Counted from the stretch's first letter, positions 26,156 through 34,182 are shown. The stretch is DNA of 52,982 bases from Bifidobacterium breve (GCA_943328795.2 CALQBK020000011.1:1-52982), one strand, 5' to 3'. Numbers and translations are program-made. The notes: generated from the sequence alone by a model not told the origin.

Positions 26156-26884
26156 ATGCGCTCGCTGCTCATCTCCCTCCGCGATCCCGAAGACCCGATG
26201 GCCGAGCAAGAGCTCCGTTGCTTCAAGGGGACAACCGGGCTCGACGATCTCGTGAAGGTCCACGCGCGTGACACGCTGCTGGACCAGTCGCTGCTCGACG
26301 CCGGCGACACGTTCTTCTTCGGTGGCTCCGGCGCGTACTCGGTCTTGGACACGCACGGGTGGGTGCGCTCGATGCTCGACTTCCTCGTCCGCGTGGTGGA
26401 CGCGCGCAAGCCCGCGTGGGCGTCGTGCTTCGGGTTCCAGGGGCTCGCGTTGGCGCTTGGCGGCGAGGTCAACCGCGACGACGCGCGCCAGGAGCTCGGC
26501 TGCTTCCCGATCGACCGCGTCCCGGGCGTGCAGGATCCGGTGTTCGGCGCCGCGCCGCTCTCGTTCTACGCGCAGCTCGGCCACCACGACCACGTGGACG
26601 TGCTGCCGCCGGGCGTGACCCTGCTGTGCACCGGCCGAAAGATCCAGAACCAGGCCTTCAAGGTAGACGGCGCGCCGTTCTGGGCCACGCAGTTCCATCC
26701 CGAGCTCCGAAAGGCGACTACCATGGAGAGATGGAACTACTACCGCTCGCACTACGCGGGCAGCCCCGAGATCGCAGCGCGAATCGACCAGCTGATGGAC
26801 GAAGCTCCGGACACGCCGGAGGCCGAGGCCATCATCCAGGCGTTCGTCCGGGTGGCGCGCGAGGTCGTGGAGGGGCGGGCGTGA
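26156..26884 (+). CDS. Class I glutamine amidotransferase-like protein
   Basis: 242 residues. The class I glutamine amidotransferase triad is recognisable: nucleophile C91 in A-S-C-F-G-F-Q-G, and F-H-P-E near residue 181. An oxyanion-type G-G-S-G-A-Y motif is near 56-61. It resembles the stand-alone GuaA-like amidotransferases rather than a fused synthetase; the partner and substrate are unknown. It is first in a four-gene run in which each gene overlaps the next by 4 bases. Confidence 0.85.
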   Translation: MRSLLISLRDPEDPMAEQELRCFKGTTGLDDLVKVHARDTLLDQSLLDAGDTFFFGGSGAYSVLDTHGWVRSMLDFLVRVVDARKPAWASCFGFQGLALALGGEVNRDDARQELGCFPIDRVPGVQDPVFGAAPLSFYAQLGHHDHVDVLPPGVTLLCTGRKIQNQAFKVDGAPFWATQFHPELRKATTMERWNYYRSHYAGSPEIAARIDQLMDEAPDTPEAEAIIQAFVRVAREVVEGRA

Positions 26885-27258
26885 GCGTGCTGGCGCCGTG
26901 TTCTGTCGGGGACCTGCTCGACCGAGTGACGATCCTGCGGATCAAGGTCGCCCGGGTCGGGGAGGCCGCGCGGTCGAACGTGCAGCGCGAGCTCGAGCAG
27001 CTCACCGCGTGCTGGCCGGCGCTCGCGAAGGGCGACGAGCACGAGATGGCAGAGCTCTCGCGCGTGAACCTCGCGCTGTGGGAGGTGGAGGACCGCCTCC
27101 GCGCGGCAGAGGCCGCCGGGGAGTTCGGCCCGGCATTCGTGGCTGACGCCCGCAGCGTCTACCGCTTGAACGACCAGCGCGCGGCGTTGAAGCGCGCGTT
27201 GAACGTGCGCCTCGGCTCGGACCTCGTGGAAGAGAAGCTCCACCCGGTGTACTCGTGA
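26881..27258 (+). CDS. DUF6165-family protein
   Basis: 125 residues from a GTG that overlaps the preceding stop by 4 bases. The pattern V-L-A-P-C-S-V-G-D-L-L-D-R-V-T-I-L-R-I-K at the start and Y-R-L-N-D-Q-R-A-A-L-K-R-A-L-N...G-S-D-L-V-E-E-K at the end matches DUF6165, a family often found beside glycosyltransferase or surface-polysaccharide genes. It is predicted to be helical and cytoplasmic. Its function is unknown; here it is coupled to the amidotransferase and to moaC. Confidence 0.8.
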   Translation: MSVLAPCSVGDLLDRVTILRIKVARVGEAARSNVQRELEQLTACWPALAKGDEHEMAELSRVNLALWEVEDRLRAAEAAGEFGPAFVADARSVYRLNDQRAALKRALNVRLGSDLVEEKLHPVYS

Positions 27259-27752
27259 CGCCCGCCCCAACGCTCACGCACGTGACGCCCGAGGGGGACG
27301 CGCGGATGGTCGAGGTCGGCGAGAAGGCCGTGACGAGGCGGGAGGCGACGGCCGAGGGGTGGGTGCACCTGTCGCCAGAGGCCCTCGCGCAGGTGAACGA
27401 GCGCCGCGCGAAGAAGGGCGACGTGCTCACCATCGCGCAGATCGCGGGCATCCAAGCGGCGAAGCGGACCGCAGAGTGGATCCCGCTCTGTCACCCGTTG
27501 CCGCTCGACGGGGTCGACGTGCGGCTGCACGTAGAGGCGGGCGCCATCCGCGTGGTCGCTACCACGCGGTGCACGGGCCGCACGGGCGTCGAGATGGAGG
27601 CGCTCACTGCGGTCACTGCTGCCGCGCTCACCGTCTACGACATGCTCAAGGCCGTGGACCGGGGCATCCGCATCGACGGCGTGCGCCTGCTCGCGAAGTC
27701 CGGCGGGCGCTCCGGGGACTGGCGCGCGGACCCGCCACGGAGCCAGCCATGA
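27255..27752 (+). CDS. moaC: Cyclic pyranopterin monophosphate synthase
   Basis: 165 residues from a GTG. MoaC signatures are clear: M-V-E-V-G-E-K, the K-G-D-V-L-T-I-A-Q-I-A-G-I block, the L-C-H-P-L-P-L motif, C-T-G-R-T-G-V-E-M-E-A-L, the A-V-T-A-A-A-L-T-V-Y-D-M-L-K-A region and a K-S-G-G-R-S-G end. It converts the MoaA product to cyclic pyranopterin in molybdenum cofactor synthesis. The usual K-S-G-G-K-S-G end reads Arg for Lys here, a conservative change. No other molybdopterin gene is in the window; it overlaps its neighbours by 4 bases each side. Confidence 0.95.
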   Translation: MTPAPTLTHVTPEGDARMVEVGEKAVTRREATAEGWVHLSPEALAQVNERRAKKGDVLTIAQIAGIQAAKRTAEWIPLCHPLPLDGVDVRLHVEAGAIRVVATTRCTGRTGVEMEALTAVTAAALTVYDMLKAVDRGIRIDGVRLLAKSGGRSGDWRADPPRSQP

Positions 27753-28288
27753 TGCTCCTGCTGCTCGGGTGCGCGGGCGCCGGCCCGGTCGTCACCACCT
27801 CGACGCCGTGCGACTACTGCGACGGGGACTGCTCGGACGAGACACAGACCGTCGTGGCGTCGAGCCACGTGGAAGGCGACCTGGTCTATGACGACCCGCC
27901 GCCGACGTCCGGCGACCACAACGCGTGCTGGACCGACTGGGGCGTTCACGCGGAGGACCCGGGAGACGAGCGCTGGGTGCACAACGAAGAGCACGGCGGC
28001 GTGGTGATCCTCTACCAGCCCACCGACTGCACGAGCGGCGACTCCGGCGCGAACGACTGCAATGCCGAGGTCGACGCGCTGGCGGCGATCCTCGGCACGG
28101 AAGGGGACCCGCGCTGGGTCATCACGCCCTACGACGACCTCCCGACCGCGTGGGGCGCCGTGTCCTGGGGCGAGCGCCGCCTGATGGGGTGCTTCGATCT
28201 CGGCGCCCTGGTCGAGTTCTTCGAGGCCCACGTCGGCCACGGCTCGGAGGACGTCGAGTCCGGGCCGTCCAGCACCTGTATGGAATAG
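27749..28288 (+). CDS. DUF3105-family lipoprotein
   Basis: 179 residues from the ATG at 27749, overlapping the moaC stop by 4 bases. The lipobox LLLGC places Cys at residue 8, an unusually short signal without a basic n-region; no other in-frame start is available just upstream. The mature protein contains P-P-P-T-S-G-D-H-N-A-C-W-T-D-W-G-V and E-R-W-V-H-N-E-E-H-G-G-V-V-I-L-Y, the conserved blocks of DUF3105, with two histidines suggesting a metal site. Cys-rich N-terminal part (C-D-Y-C-D-G-D-C). Function unknown; probably outer surface or periplasmic. Confidence 0.8.
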   Translation: MMLLLLGCAGAGPVVTTSTPCDYCDGDCSDETQTVVASSHVEGDLVYDDPPPTSGDHNACWTDWGVHAEDPGDERWVHNEEHGGVVILYQPTDCTSGDSGANDCNAEVDALAAILGTEGDPRWVITPYDDLPTAWGAVSWGERRLMGCFDLGALVEFFEAHVGHGSEDVESGPSSTCME

Positions 28289-28296
28289 CGACCCGG

Positions 28297-28333
28297 AAAA
28301 AAAGCGTCGTCGCCCGCCGCCGAGAGGCGACGA
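28297..28333 (-). terminator. atpE: Intrinsic terminator of the atp operon
   Basis: On the minus strand TCGTCGCC (28333-28326) and GGCGACGA (28314-28307) form an 8-bp stem. It is followed after 3 bases by seven consecutive Ts (A-run 28297-28303 on the plus strand). It lies 36 bases beyond the atpE stop and is a clear Rho-independent terminator. Confidence 0.85.
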
Positions 28334-28368
28334 GCGACGGGCTTGGGGCCGGACCAGCCGGCGTCCGA

Positions 28369-28671
28369 CTACTTGCTGGTGAGCAGGTAGGCGATCGCGA
28401 AGCTGAACAGGGTGAGGGTCTCGGTGAACACGAGGCCGAGGACCATGGGGGTCTGCAGGTTGCCGGCGGCCTGCGGGTTGCGGGCCATGCCCTCGAGGGC
28501 CGCCGAGGCGGTCTTGCCCTGGCCGAACCCGCCGCCGAGCGCCGCGAGGCCGACCGCGAGGCCGGCGCCGATGCCGGGGCCCATGTTGCCGCCGTCTTCA
28601 GCGAAGGCGAGGCCGGTGGAGAGGACGAAGAGGGCGCCAACGCGGGCGGCGGTCTGAAGCTTCTTGTTCAT
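28369..28671 (-). CDS. atpE: ATP synthase Fo subunit c with signal peptide
   Basis: 100 residues from the ATG at 28671, preceded by CCCCCGGAG. The first 24 residues form a cleavable-looking signal peptide (cut after AFA), which is found in some bacterial c subunits. The hairpin of two membrane helices follows: G-x-G-x-G-x-G repeat, then A-R-N-P loop at 63-66, and the ion-binding Glu at residue 84 (F-T-E-T-L-T). Gln51 in F-G-Q-G-K lies where sodium-coupled c rings and chloroplast c rings also carry Gln. The ring rotates against subunit a. Last gene of the Fo operon. Confidence 0.95.
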   Translation of the reverse strand: MNKKLQTAARVGALFVLSTGLAFAEDGGNMGPGIGAGLAVGLAALGGGFGQGKTASAALEGMARNPQAAGNLQTPMVLGLVFTETLTLFSFAIAYLLTSK

Positions 28672-28731
28672 GTGAGTCTCCGGGGGTGAAAATTGAGCGG
28701 ACAAGGAATCGAGCGAGAGAGACAGGCGAGG

Positions 28732-29592
28732 CTAGTGCCCAGCCTCGTGACCGTGGCCCTCTTCGTGGGCGACGGACTGCGAGATGTAGATGATCGTGAG
28801 CAGCGCGAAGACGAACGCTTGCACGGAGCACACGAGCAGGCCGAGGAAGTATAGCGGCACCGGCAGGACGATCGCGCCCACCGTGCCGAGCAGGTCGGTG
28901 CCGAGGCCGCGGGCGATGCCCTGCAGCAGGTGGTCGACGAAGATGTTGACCGTGAGGCGCATCGAGAGGGACATCGGCCGGATGAGCAGCGACACCGACT
29001 CCAGCACGAAGAACACGGGCGCGAGCCAGACGACGGGGCCGCCGAGGTGCTTGATGTACCCGAAGCCGTTGCGCGACAGGCCGGCGTAGTTGAACACCAG
29101 GAACACGGTGAGCGCCATCGCGAAGTTGCTCGACAAGTTGTCGGTCGGCGGGCGCAAGCCGGGGATGAACCCGGAGAAGTTGGCGAACAGGATGAACACG
29201 AACAGCCCGCCGACGAGCGGGAAGAACGCGCGGGTCTCCTTGTCGCCCAGGTTGGCCTTCATCAAGTTCGCCAAGAACTCGACGATCATCTCGAAGAAGT
29301 TACGGACCGAGAGCCCGGCGTCAGGCAGGTACTTGTCGGTCCCGCGGCGCTGCATCGCCTTTTCGAGGCCCATGCGCGCGACCCCGGCGAGCAGCAGGAT
29401 CACGCCGACGATGGCCCACGTGGTGGGGATGAACACGGCCTCGTGCGGGTCGTTCAGGCCCAGCATCGTGCCCAGGTTGTGCTCGCCGGTGATGCCGGGC
29501 ACGAACTGGAACCACGAGAAGTCGTTCATCGCGCCGTGGACGAAGTGCAGGGAGAACCCGCGAACGAGACTCTCGACGAGCGAAGGGATCAT
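28732..29592 (-). CDS. atpB: ATP synthase Fo subunit a
   Basis: 286 residues from the ATG at 29592, preceded by CCCCCGGAG and overlapping the AtpI-like stop by 4 bases; the frame upstream to 29784 is an artefact. Five to six membrane helices are seen. The essential Arg lies in P-M-S-L-S-M-R-L-T-V-N-I, the family's S-L-x-L-R-L-x-x-N motif, and I-P-G-L-R-P-P-T follows in the earlier conserved loop. It forms the half channels that load and release the ion on the c ring. The His-rich tail (H-E-E-G-H-G-H-E-A-G-H) is unusual and could bind metal. Confidence 0.95.
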   Translation of the reverse strand: MIPSLVESLVRGFSLHFVHGAMNDFSWFQFVPGITGEHNLGTMLGLNDPHEAVFIPTTWAIVGVILLLAGVARMGLEKAMQRRGTDKYLPDAGLSVRNFFEMIVEFLANLMKANLGDKETRAFFPLVGGLFVFILFANFSGFIPGLRPPTDNLSSNFAMALTVFLVFNYAGLSRNGFGYIKHLGGPVVWLAPVFFVLESVSLLIRPMSLSMRLTVNIFVDHLLQGIARGLGTDLLGTVGAIVLPVPLYFLGLLVCSVQAFVFALLTIIYISQSVAHEEGHGHEAGH

Positions 29593-29927
29593 CGTTGAAC
29601 TCCGGGGGTGGACGAGGACGGCTGGTCGATCAGCGTCCGGACGGTGATCGCGACGAGCGGGGCCAGGAGGCCGAGCATCGCGGGGAGGGGTTCGAACCGC
29701 GTGAGCAGCACGTACAGGACGGCCATCGCGGTGAGGTTGTGCAGGACCAGTCGGCCCATCAGCGCGCCCGGGGTGCCGGAGCACGCGATGACCAAGCCGC
29801 CCAGGTTCACCAGCGCGCCGATGCAGCCTGCGGCGACAGCGAGCCCGTGGCCGGCGGCTTGGCCCACGGCGATGAACACCAACGCGGCGAAGGCGGAGTC
29901 ACGAAGGAGGCGGGGCAGGGGGGTCAT
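29589..29927 (-). CDS. AtpI-like small membrane protein
   Basis: 112 residues with three to four hydrophobic helices (about 11-28, 31-50, 60-80, 83-98). Its position between the AtpZ-like gene and atpB is that of ATP synthase subunit I, which assists c-ring assembly. It overlaps both neighbours (29 bases and 4 bases). Sequence alone would not identify it; the call rests on topology and context. Confidence 0.75.
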   Translation of the reverse strand: MTPLPRLLRDSAFAALVFIAVGQAAGHGLAVAAGCIGALVNLGGLVIACSGTPGALMGRLVLHNLTAMAVLYVLLTRFEPLPAMLGLLAPLVAITVRTLIDQPSSSTPGVQR

Positions 29928-30138
29928 CAGGGGGGCGCGAGGTCCGGAGAAGTTGCATCACTGCCACTGCGAAGCCCACCGCGCCGAGCCCGACCGCCCC
30001 GAGGGGCGCCGACCCGAGCCACCGGTCGATGAGTACGCCGAGCAGGCCACCCGCTAGGGTGCATCCAGGGAGGGATGACGCCAGCGCGATGGCCGACGCG
30101 GTGCGCTTTAGCAGCTCGGGATCTTGCATCCCGAGCAT
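29899..30138 (-). CDS. AtpZ/AtpI-type Fo assembly protein
   Basis: 79 residues from the ATG at 30138 (M4 at 30129 is an alternative). Two membrane helices are separated by a short loop with D-R-W-L-G-S, a feature of the AtpZ/AtpI family (putative F0F1-ATPase subunit). Pro-rich tail. It is first in the minus-strand Fo operon and divergent from tRNA-Cys. The F1 genes are not in this window. Confidence 0.75.
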   Translation of the reverse strand: MLGMQDPELLKRTASAIALASSLPGCTLAGGLLGVLIDRWLGSAPLGAVGLGAVGFAVAVMQLLRTSRPPDDPPAPPPS

Positions 30139-30323
30139 GTACTGCGCTCGCGGCGGGGCAGCGGTTCAAAGAGACGGCGGGGGGGAACCCGGCGGGGGGC
30201 GCGTGTATCGAATTGTCCTCGCGTCGTCAAGCGTTGCGGGCGCGTACAGTGCGGTCGTCCCGGTCGTCCAGCGCGGTTGTCCCCTTGCCGGTGGTCCCGG
30301 GGTTGGATACCCGGCTGCCCAGC

Positions 30324-30401
30324 GGCGACGTAGCCAAGTGGCCTAAGGCGGTGGTTTGCAAAACCATTATTTCGGCGGTTCAAATCCGCCCGTCGCCTCC
30401 A
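30324..30401 (+). tRNA. tRNA-Cys (GCA)
   Basis: The acceptor arms GGCGACG (30324-30330) and CGTCGCC (30391-30397) pair fully. The anticodon stem GTGGT/ACCAT encloses TTGCAAA, so the anticodon is GCA. The T-loop is TTCAAAT. The discriminator base is T (U73), as required for tRNA-Cys, and CCA is encoded (30399-30401). No terminator follows, so it is probably processed from a transcript that continues into the next genes. Confidence 0.95.
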
Positions 30402-30799
30402 ACATCCTCCTCGGAATCAGCGCGTTGGTGATCGGATGTAGCCCAGCACCCAGCGGGCTCCCCGAGTCGCACGTCGAGTGGCGGTCCCCGGTCGACCCGG
30501 TGGATCGACCGCTCGCGGTGTTTGTCGGCGAGCCCGGCGGGCCCGCGGACCGGATCGCCCGCGACTCGGACGTCACCACGTTCCTGAACGACCGCTTCGC
30601 GCCGCTGCTCGTGCCCGCGTTCGGCGCTCAACCGCGCGAGACCACCGCGATCTACACGGCAGACGGCTGCGTGTTGGTCGCGCCGTTCCTACCTACGACC
30701 CCCGAGGCGTGGATCGCGCAGGCGAACCGGGCCGTGGTGATGCCTACGGCGACCGGGCGTAGCGCCCCTGCACCGGCCCCGAGAGACTGCGGCCCGTGA
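30356..30799 (+). CDS. Putative lipoprotein with thioredoxin-like segment, start uncertain
   Basis: The reading frame starts formally at a TTG inside the tRNA-Cys anticodon arm, 148 codons with stop. Coding character begins just after the tRNA: a hydrophobic stretch with an LVIGC lipobox-like motif, then P-L-A-V-F-V-G-E-P-G-G and D-V-T-T-F-L-N-D-R-F-A-P-L-L-V-P-A, reminiscent of thioredoxin-like or DUF255-type proteins but without a C-x-x-C. GC-rich third positions support real coding. No conventional start lies between the tRNA and the lipobox except TTG/GTG four or five codons before the Cys. It precedes the LeuA-family gene. Confidence 0.5.
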   Translation: MQNHYFGGSNPPVASNILLGISALVIGCSPAPSGLPESHVEWRSPVDPVDRPLAVFVGEPGGPADRIARDSDVTTFLNDRFAPLLVPAFGAQPRETTAIYTADGCVLVAPFLPTTPEAWIAQANRAVVMPTATGRSAPAPAPRDCGP

Positions 30800-30864
30800 C
30801 CTCCCCCGGGCCCGGGCCAAAGGCCCGCCGCCGGGCTAAAGTGTGCGCCAGCAGCGAGCGCGCA

Positions 30865-32100
30865 ATGTCCGACAGCAACGAGATCAGCGAGTCCTCCGTC
30901 ATCCACGACTGGAACGTGCAAGGCGGCGTGAAGCCCGCCCGCCGGCCGAAGATCGTGGACGAGACGCTCCGGGACGGCGTGCAATGCCCGTCGGTGACCG
31001 ACCCGCCGATCGACGCGAAGGTCCAGATCGTCCGGCTCCTCGCTGGCCTCGGCGTAGACGTCGTGGACATCGGCCTCCCCGGCGCCGGGCCCCGGGCGGT
31101 GGCGGACGTGACTCGGCTCGCGACGCTGATCCGGGACGAGAAGCTCCCCATCGCCGCCAACTGCGCCGCCCGCACGATCGACGCCGACATCCTGCCCATC
31201 ATCGACATCTCGCAGAAGGTCGGGATCCCGATCGAGGTCATGGCGTTCCTCGGGGCTTCCCCCATTCGGCTCTACGCCGAGGGCTGGGACGTCGATCTGC
31301 TCGAGACGCGCACCCGGAGCTCGATCCGGCTCGCGAAGAAGAACGGGCTCCCGTGCACATTCGTGACCGAGGACACCACGCGGTCGAGCCCGGAGACGCT
31401 GCGCCGGCTCTTCCTCGCTGCGATTGAAGAAGGCGCTGACGGGCTCTGCTTGTGCGACACGGTCGGGCACGCGACGGACTCCGGCGTGCGCAACCTGCTG
31501 GCCTTCGCCCGGTCGGTGGTGGTCGAGTCCGGGCGGGACGTGCGGCTTGACTGGCACGGGCACAACGACCGCGGGTACGGCTTGTCGAACGCCGTCGCGG
31601 CGGTGGAGGACGGCGTCGACCGCGTCCACGGGTGTGTACTGGGCGTCGGGGAGCGTGTCGGCAACACGTCACTCGACCTATTGCTCGTGAACCTGAAGCT
31701 GATGGGCTGGTTCGACGGCGACCTCTCGCGGCTCGCGGAGCTGGTCGACCTCACCTCCGTCCACACCAGCGTGCCGATCCCGGTGAGCTACCCGGTGTTC
31801 GGCAAGGACGCGTTCCGCACCGGCACCGGGGTGCACGCCGCGGCGGTGATCAAGGCCATCAACAAGGGCGCCGACTGGCTGGCGGACCGCGTGTACTCGG
31901 GCGTCCCCGCGGCCTGGTTCGGCCGCCGGCAGGAGATCGAGATCGGCCCGATGGCGGGCGACTCCAACATCGTGTTCTGGCTTCGGCAACGCAAGCTCGA
32001 GCCGGCTCCTGCGCTCGTCGCGGCGATCCGCGAGAAGGCGAAGGGCAGCGCGCGGATGCTCACCGAGGAAGAGGTCTACGCGGTCGTGAACGGGGCCTGA
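30865..32100 (+). CDS. LeuA-family enzyme (isopropylmalate/homocitrate-type synthase) without regulatory domain
   Basis: 411 residues from the ATG at 30865; the frame is open to 30796. The HMG-CoA-lyase-like TIM barrel is clear: D-E-T-L-R-D-G-V-Q-C-P-S, the metal-binding H-G-H-N-D-R-G, and the later G-V-G-E-R-V-G-N-T-S-L-D. The C-terminal part matches the family's helical subdomain (F-G-K-D-A-F-R-T-G-T-G-V-H-A-A-A-V-I-K). The usual C-terminal leucine-binding dimer domain is absent; full-length LeuA is over 500 residues. Substrate could be 2-oxoisovalerate, 2-oxoglutarate or another 2-oxoacid condensed with acetyl-CoA; no other leu or lys genes are adjacent. Confidence 0.88.
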   Translation: MSDSNEISESSVIHDWNVQGGVKPARRPKIVDETLRDGVQCPSVTDPPIDAKVQIVRLLAGLGVDVVDIGLPGAGPRAVADVTRLATLIRDEKLPIAANCAARTIDADILPIIDISQKVGIPIEVMAFLGASPIRLYAEGWDVDLLETRTRSSIRLAKKNGLPCTFVTEDTTRSSPETLRRLFLAAIEEGADGLCLCDTVGHATDSGVRNLLAFARSVVVESGRDVRLDWHGHNDRGYGLSNAVAAVEDGVDRVHGCVLGVGERVGNTSLDLLLVNLKLMGWFDGDLSRLAELVDLTSVHTSVPIPVSYPVFGKDAFRTGTGVHAAAVIKAINKGADWLADRVYSGVPAAWFGRRQEIEIGPMAGDSNIVFWLRQRKLEPAPALVAAIREKAKGSARMLTEEEVYAVVNGA

Positions 32101-32143
32101 TCGCGCCGGGGCTGGCCCCCGCGCTCGCCCCCGTCACCTCCTA

Positions 32144-32419
32144 TCAGTCGTTCACGCCGCTCGGGAACGTGCAGCTCCCGGTGTTCGCGGTACAGGTGCA
32201 CGTCGAGGTCGTGAACCCGGCGAACAGCCCGTCCTGTACACACGCGGCCTCCTCCGACGCCAGCTGGGCTTCCCCGTGCTCCGCCCACTGGTCGCAGCTC
32301 ATGGTGGCCGCGACGTAGGGGTCGGACTGGGCCTCGTCCCCTTCGCTCCAGTTGGGGACGCACGTGATCTCCACGTCGTCCGGCCCGGAGCACGCGAGCA
32401 GGAGGAGCAGCACGGTCAC
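32144..32419 (-). CDS. Small Cys-rich lipoprotein of unknown function
   Basis: 91 residues from a GTG that overlaps the aspS stop (GTGA). The signal is minimal, MTVLLLLLAC, with the lipobox Cys at residue 10 and no basic residue before it. The mature part has six further Cys (C-V-P, S-C-D-Q-W, A-C-V-Q-D, T-C-T-C-T, S-C-T-F-P), suggesting three disulphides. No family is recognised. Overlap with aspS implies it is translated from the same message. Confidence 0.7.
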   Translation of the reverse strand: MTVLLLLLACSGPDDVEITCVPNWSEGDEAQSDPYVAATMSCDQWAEHGEAQLASEEAACVQDGLFAGFTTSTCTCTANTGSCTFPSGVND

Positions 32420-34182
32420 GCCTTTGGCATGACGATCGCGATATGGAGCTCGTCCAGCTGCTTCTGGGAGACCTCGCCCGGCGCGCCCATCAGCAGGTCT
32501 TGCGCGGTGATGACCATCGGGAAGGGGATGACCTCGCGGATGTTCTTCTCGTCCGCGAGGAGCATGACCATGCGGTCGATGCCGGGCGCGAGCCCACCGT
32601 GCGGCGGGGGCCCGTAGTGGAACGCGCGGAACAGCGCGCCGAACCGCTTGGACACCTCGTCTCGGCTGTAGCCGGCGACCTCGAACGCCTTGACCATCAG
32701 CTCTGGCTGGTGGTTCCGGATCGCGCCGGAGGACAGCTCCACGCCGTTGCAGACGATGTCGTACTGGTAGGCGAGGATCTCGAGCGGGTCCTTGGTGACC
32801 AGGGACTCCATCCCGCCCTGCGGCATCGAGAACGGGTTGTGGGAGAACTCGATGCCCCCGGTGTCCGGGTTCCGCTCGTACATCGGGAAGTCGACGATCC
32901 AGCAGAACCGGAACACGCCGGGCTCGTGGAGCTTCAGGTCCTCCGCCAGCTTGTTTCGCAGCCGGCCGAGCACCGTCTGCACCTTGTCCTCGGGCCCGCC
33001 CATCACCAGGATCGTGGCGTTCTCCGCGTACTCGGGCAGGCCACGGAGCGTGGCGACCGCGGCGGGATCAAGGAACTTCGCGAGCGAGCCCTTTGCCGTT
33101 CCGTCCGGCTGCGGCACGGCCCATGCGAGCCCATTCCCGCCCTGGAGCTTCACGAATTCGACCAGCGCGTCGTAGAACTTGCGGGACTCGCCGCCGACAT
33201 TCGGCACCACCAGCGCGCGGTTCACGCCGCCGTCTCCCACCGCCGTCGCGAGGAACGGCACCGCGGTCATCGCGCCTGCTACGTCCTGGATCTCCATGCC
33301 GAACCGCAGGTCGGGCTTGTCGATGCCCCAGCGGCGCATGGCCTCGCGGAACGGGATCCGCGGGAACGGGGCGTTCACCTTCTTGGTGCCGAAATGCTCG
33401 AACATGTCGATCATCAGGCGCTCGATGGGCGCGAACACGTCCTCTTGCTCGACGAACGCCATCTCCACGTCGAGCTGGTAGAACTCGCCGGGGGAGCGAT
33501 CCGCGCGGCCGTCCTCGTCCCGGAAGCACGGGGCGATCTGGAAGTACCGGTCGAAGCCGGACGTCATCAGCAGCTGCTTGAACATCTGCGGTGCCTGGGG
33601 CAACGCGTAGAAGCGGCCGGGGTGAACGCGTGACGGCACCAGGTAGTCGCGCGCGCCCTCCGGCGAGCTCGCCGTCAGGATCGGGGTCTGGAACTCGAGG
33701 AAGCCGAGCTCGTGCATCTTGGCGCGGATGTAGCTGACGACCTTCGACCGCAGCACGATGTTGGCGTGCACGTTCGGGCGGCGCAGGTCCAGGAAGCGGT
33801 TCTTGAGCCGCTCGGCCTCCGACGCGTTGATGTTGGCCTGGATCGGGAACGGCAGCACGTCGCTCGCCGCCAGGAGCTCGAAGCTCTTGGCCCGCAGCTC
33901 GATCTCGCCGGTGGCCATCTTCGCGTTCGACCCGCCGTCGGGGCGGGGCTGGACCACGCCGGAGATGCAGATCGTGCTCTCGAGCCGGGTGTGCTTCACG
34001 GCGTCGTAGAACGGGTCCGCCGGGTCGACCGCGACCTGGGTCGAGCCGTAGTGGTCGCGGACGACGAGGAACAAGATCCCGCCGACGTCGCGCACCATGT
34101 GCAGCCAGCCGGAGAGGGTGACGACCTGCCCGATGTGCTCGGCGCGCAGGTCGTTGCAAGTGTGGGTGCGGTAGCGGCTCAT
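32416..34182 (-). CDS. aspS: Aspartyl-tRNA synthetase
   Basis: 588 residues, the bacterial-type AspRS length. An N-terminal OB-fold anticodon-binding domain (about 1-105) is followed by the class II core: F-R-D-E-D-G-R-A-D-R-S-P-G-E-F-Y-Q-L-D-V-E-M (motif 2 region) and G-L-A-P-G-I-D-R-M-V-M-L (motif 3) near the end. A GAD insertion domain lies between. It charges tRNA-Asp; bacterial-type enzymes may also be nondiscriminating if the genome lacks AsnRS, which cannot be judged here. The following lipoprotein overlaps its stop. Confidence 0.97.
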   Translation of the reverse strand: MSRYRTHTCNDLRAEHIGQVVTLSGWLHMVRDVGGILFLVVRDHYGSTQVAVDPADPFYDAVKHTRLESTICISGVVQPRPDGGSNAKMATGEIELRAKSFELLAASDVLPFPIQANINASEAERLKNRFLDLRRPNVHANIVLRSKVVSYIRAKMHELGFLEFQTPILTASSPEGARDYLVPSRVHPGRFYALPQAPQMFKQLLMTSGFDRYFQIAPCFRDEDGRADRSPGEFYQLDVEMAFVEQEDVFAPIERLMIDMFEHFGTKKVNAPFPRIPFREAMRRWGIDKPDLRFGMEIQDVAGAMTAVPFLATAVGDGGVNRALVVPNVGGESRKFYDALVEFVKLQGGNGLAWAVPQPDGTAKGSLAKFLDPAAVATLRGLPEYAENATILVMGGPEDKVQTVLGRLRNKLAEDLKLHEPGVFRFCWIVDFPMYERNPDTGGIEFSHNPFSMPQGGMESLVTKDPLEILAYQYDIVCNGVELSSGAIRNHQPELMVKAFEVAGYSRDEVSKRFGALFRAFHYGPPPHGGLAPGIDRMVMLLADEKNIREVIPFPMVITAQDLLMGAPGEVSQKQLDELHIAIVMPKA

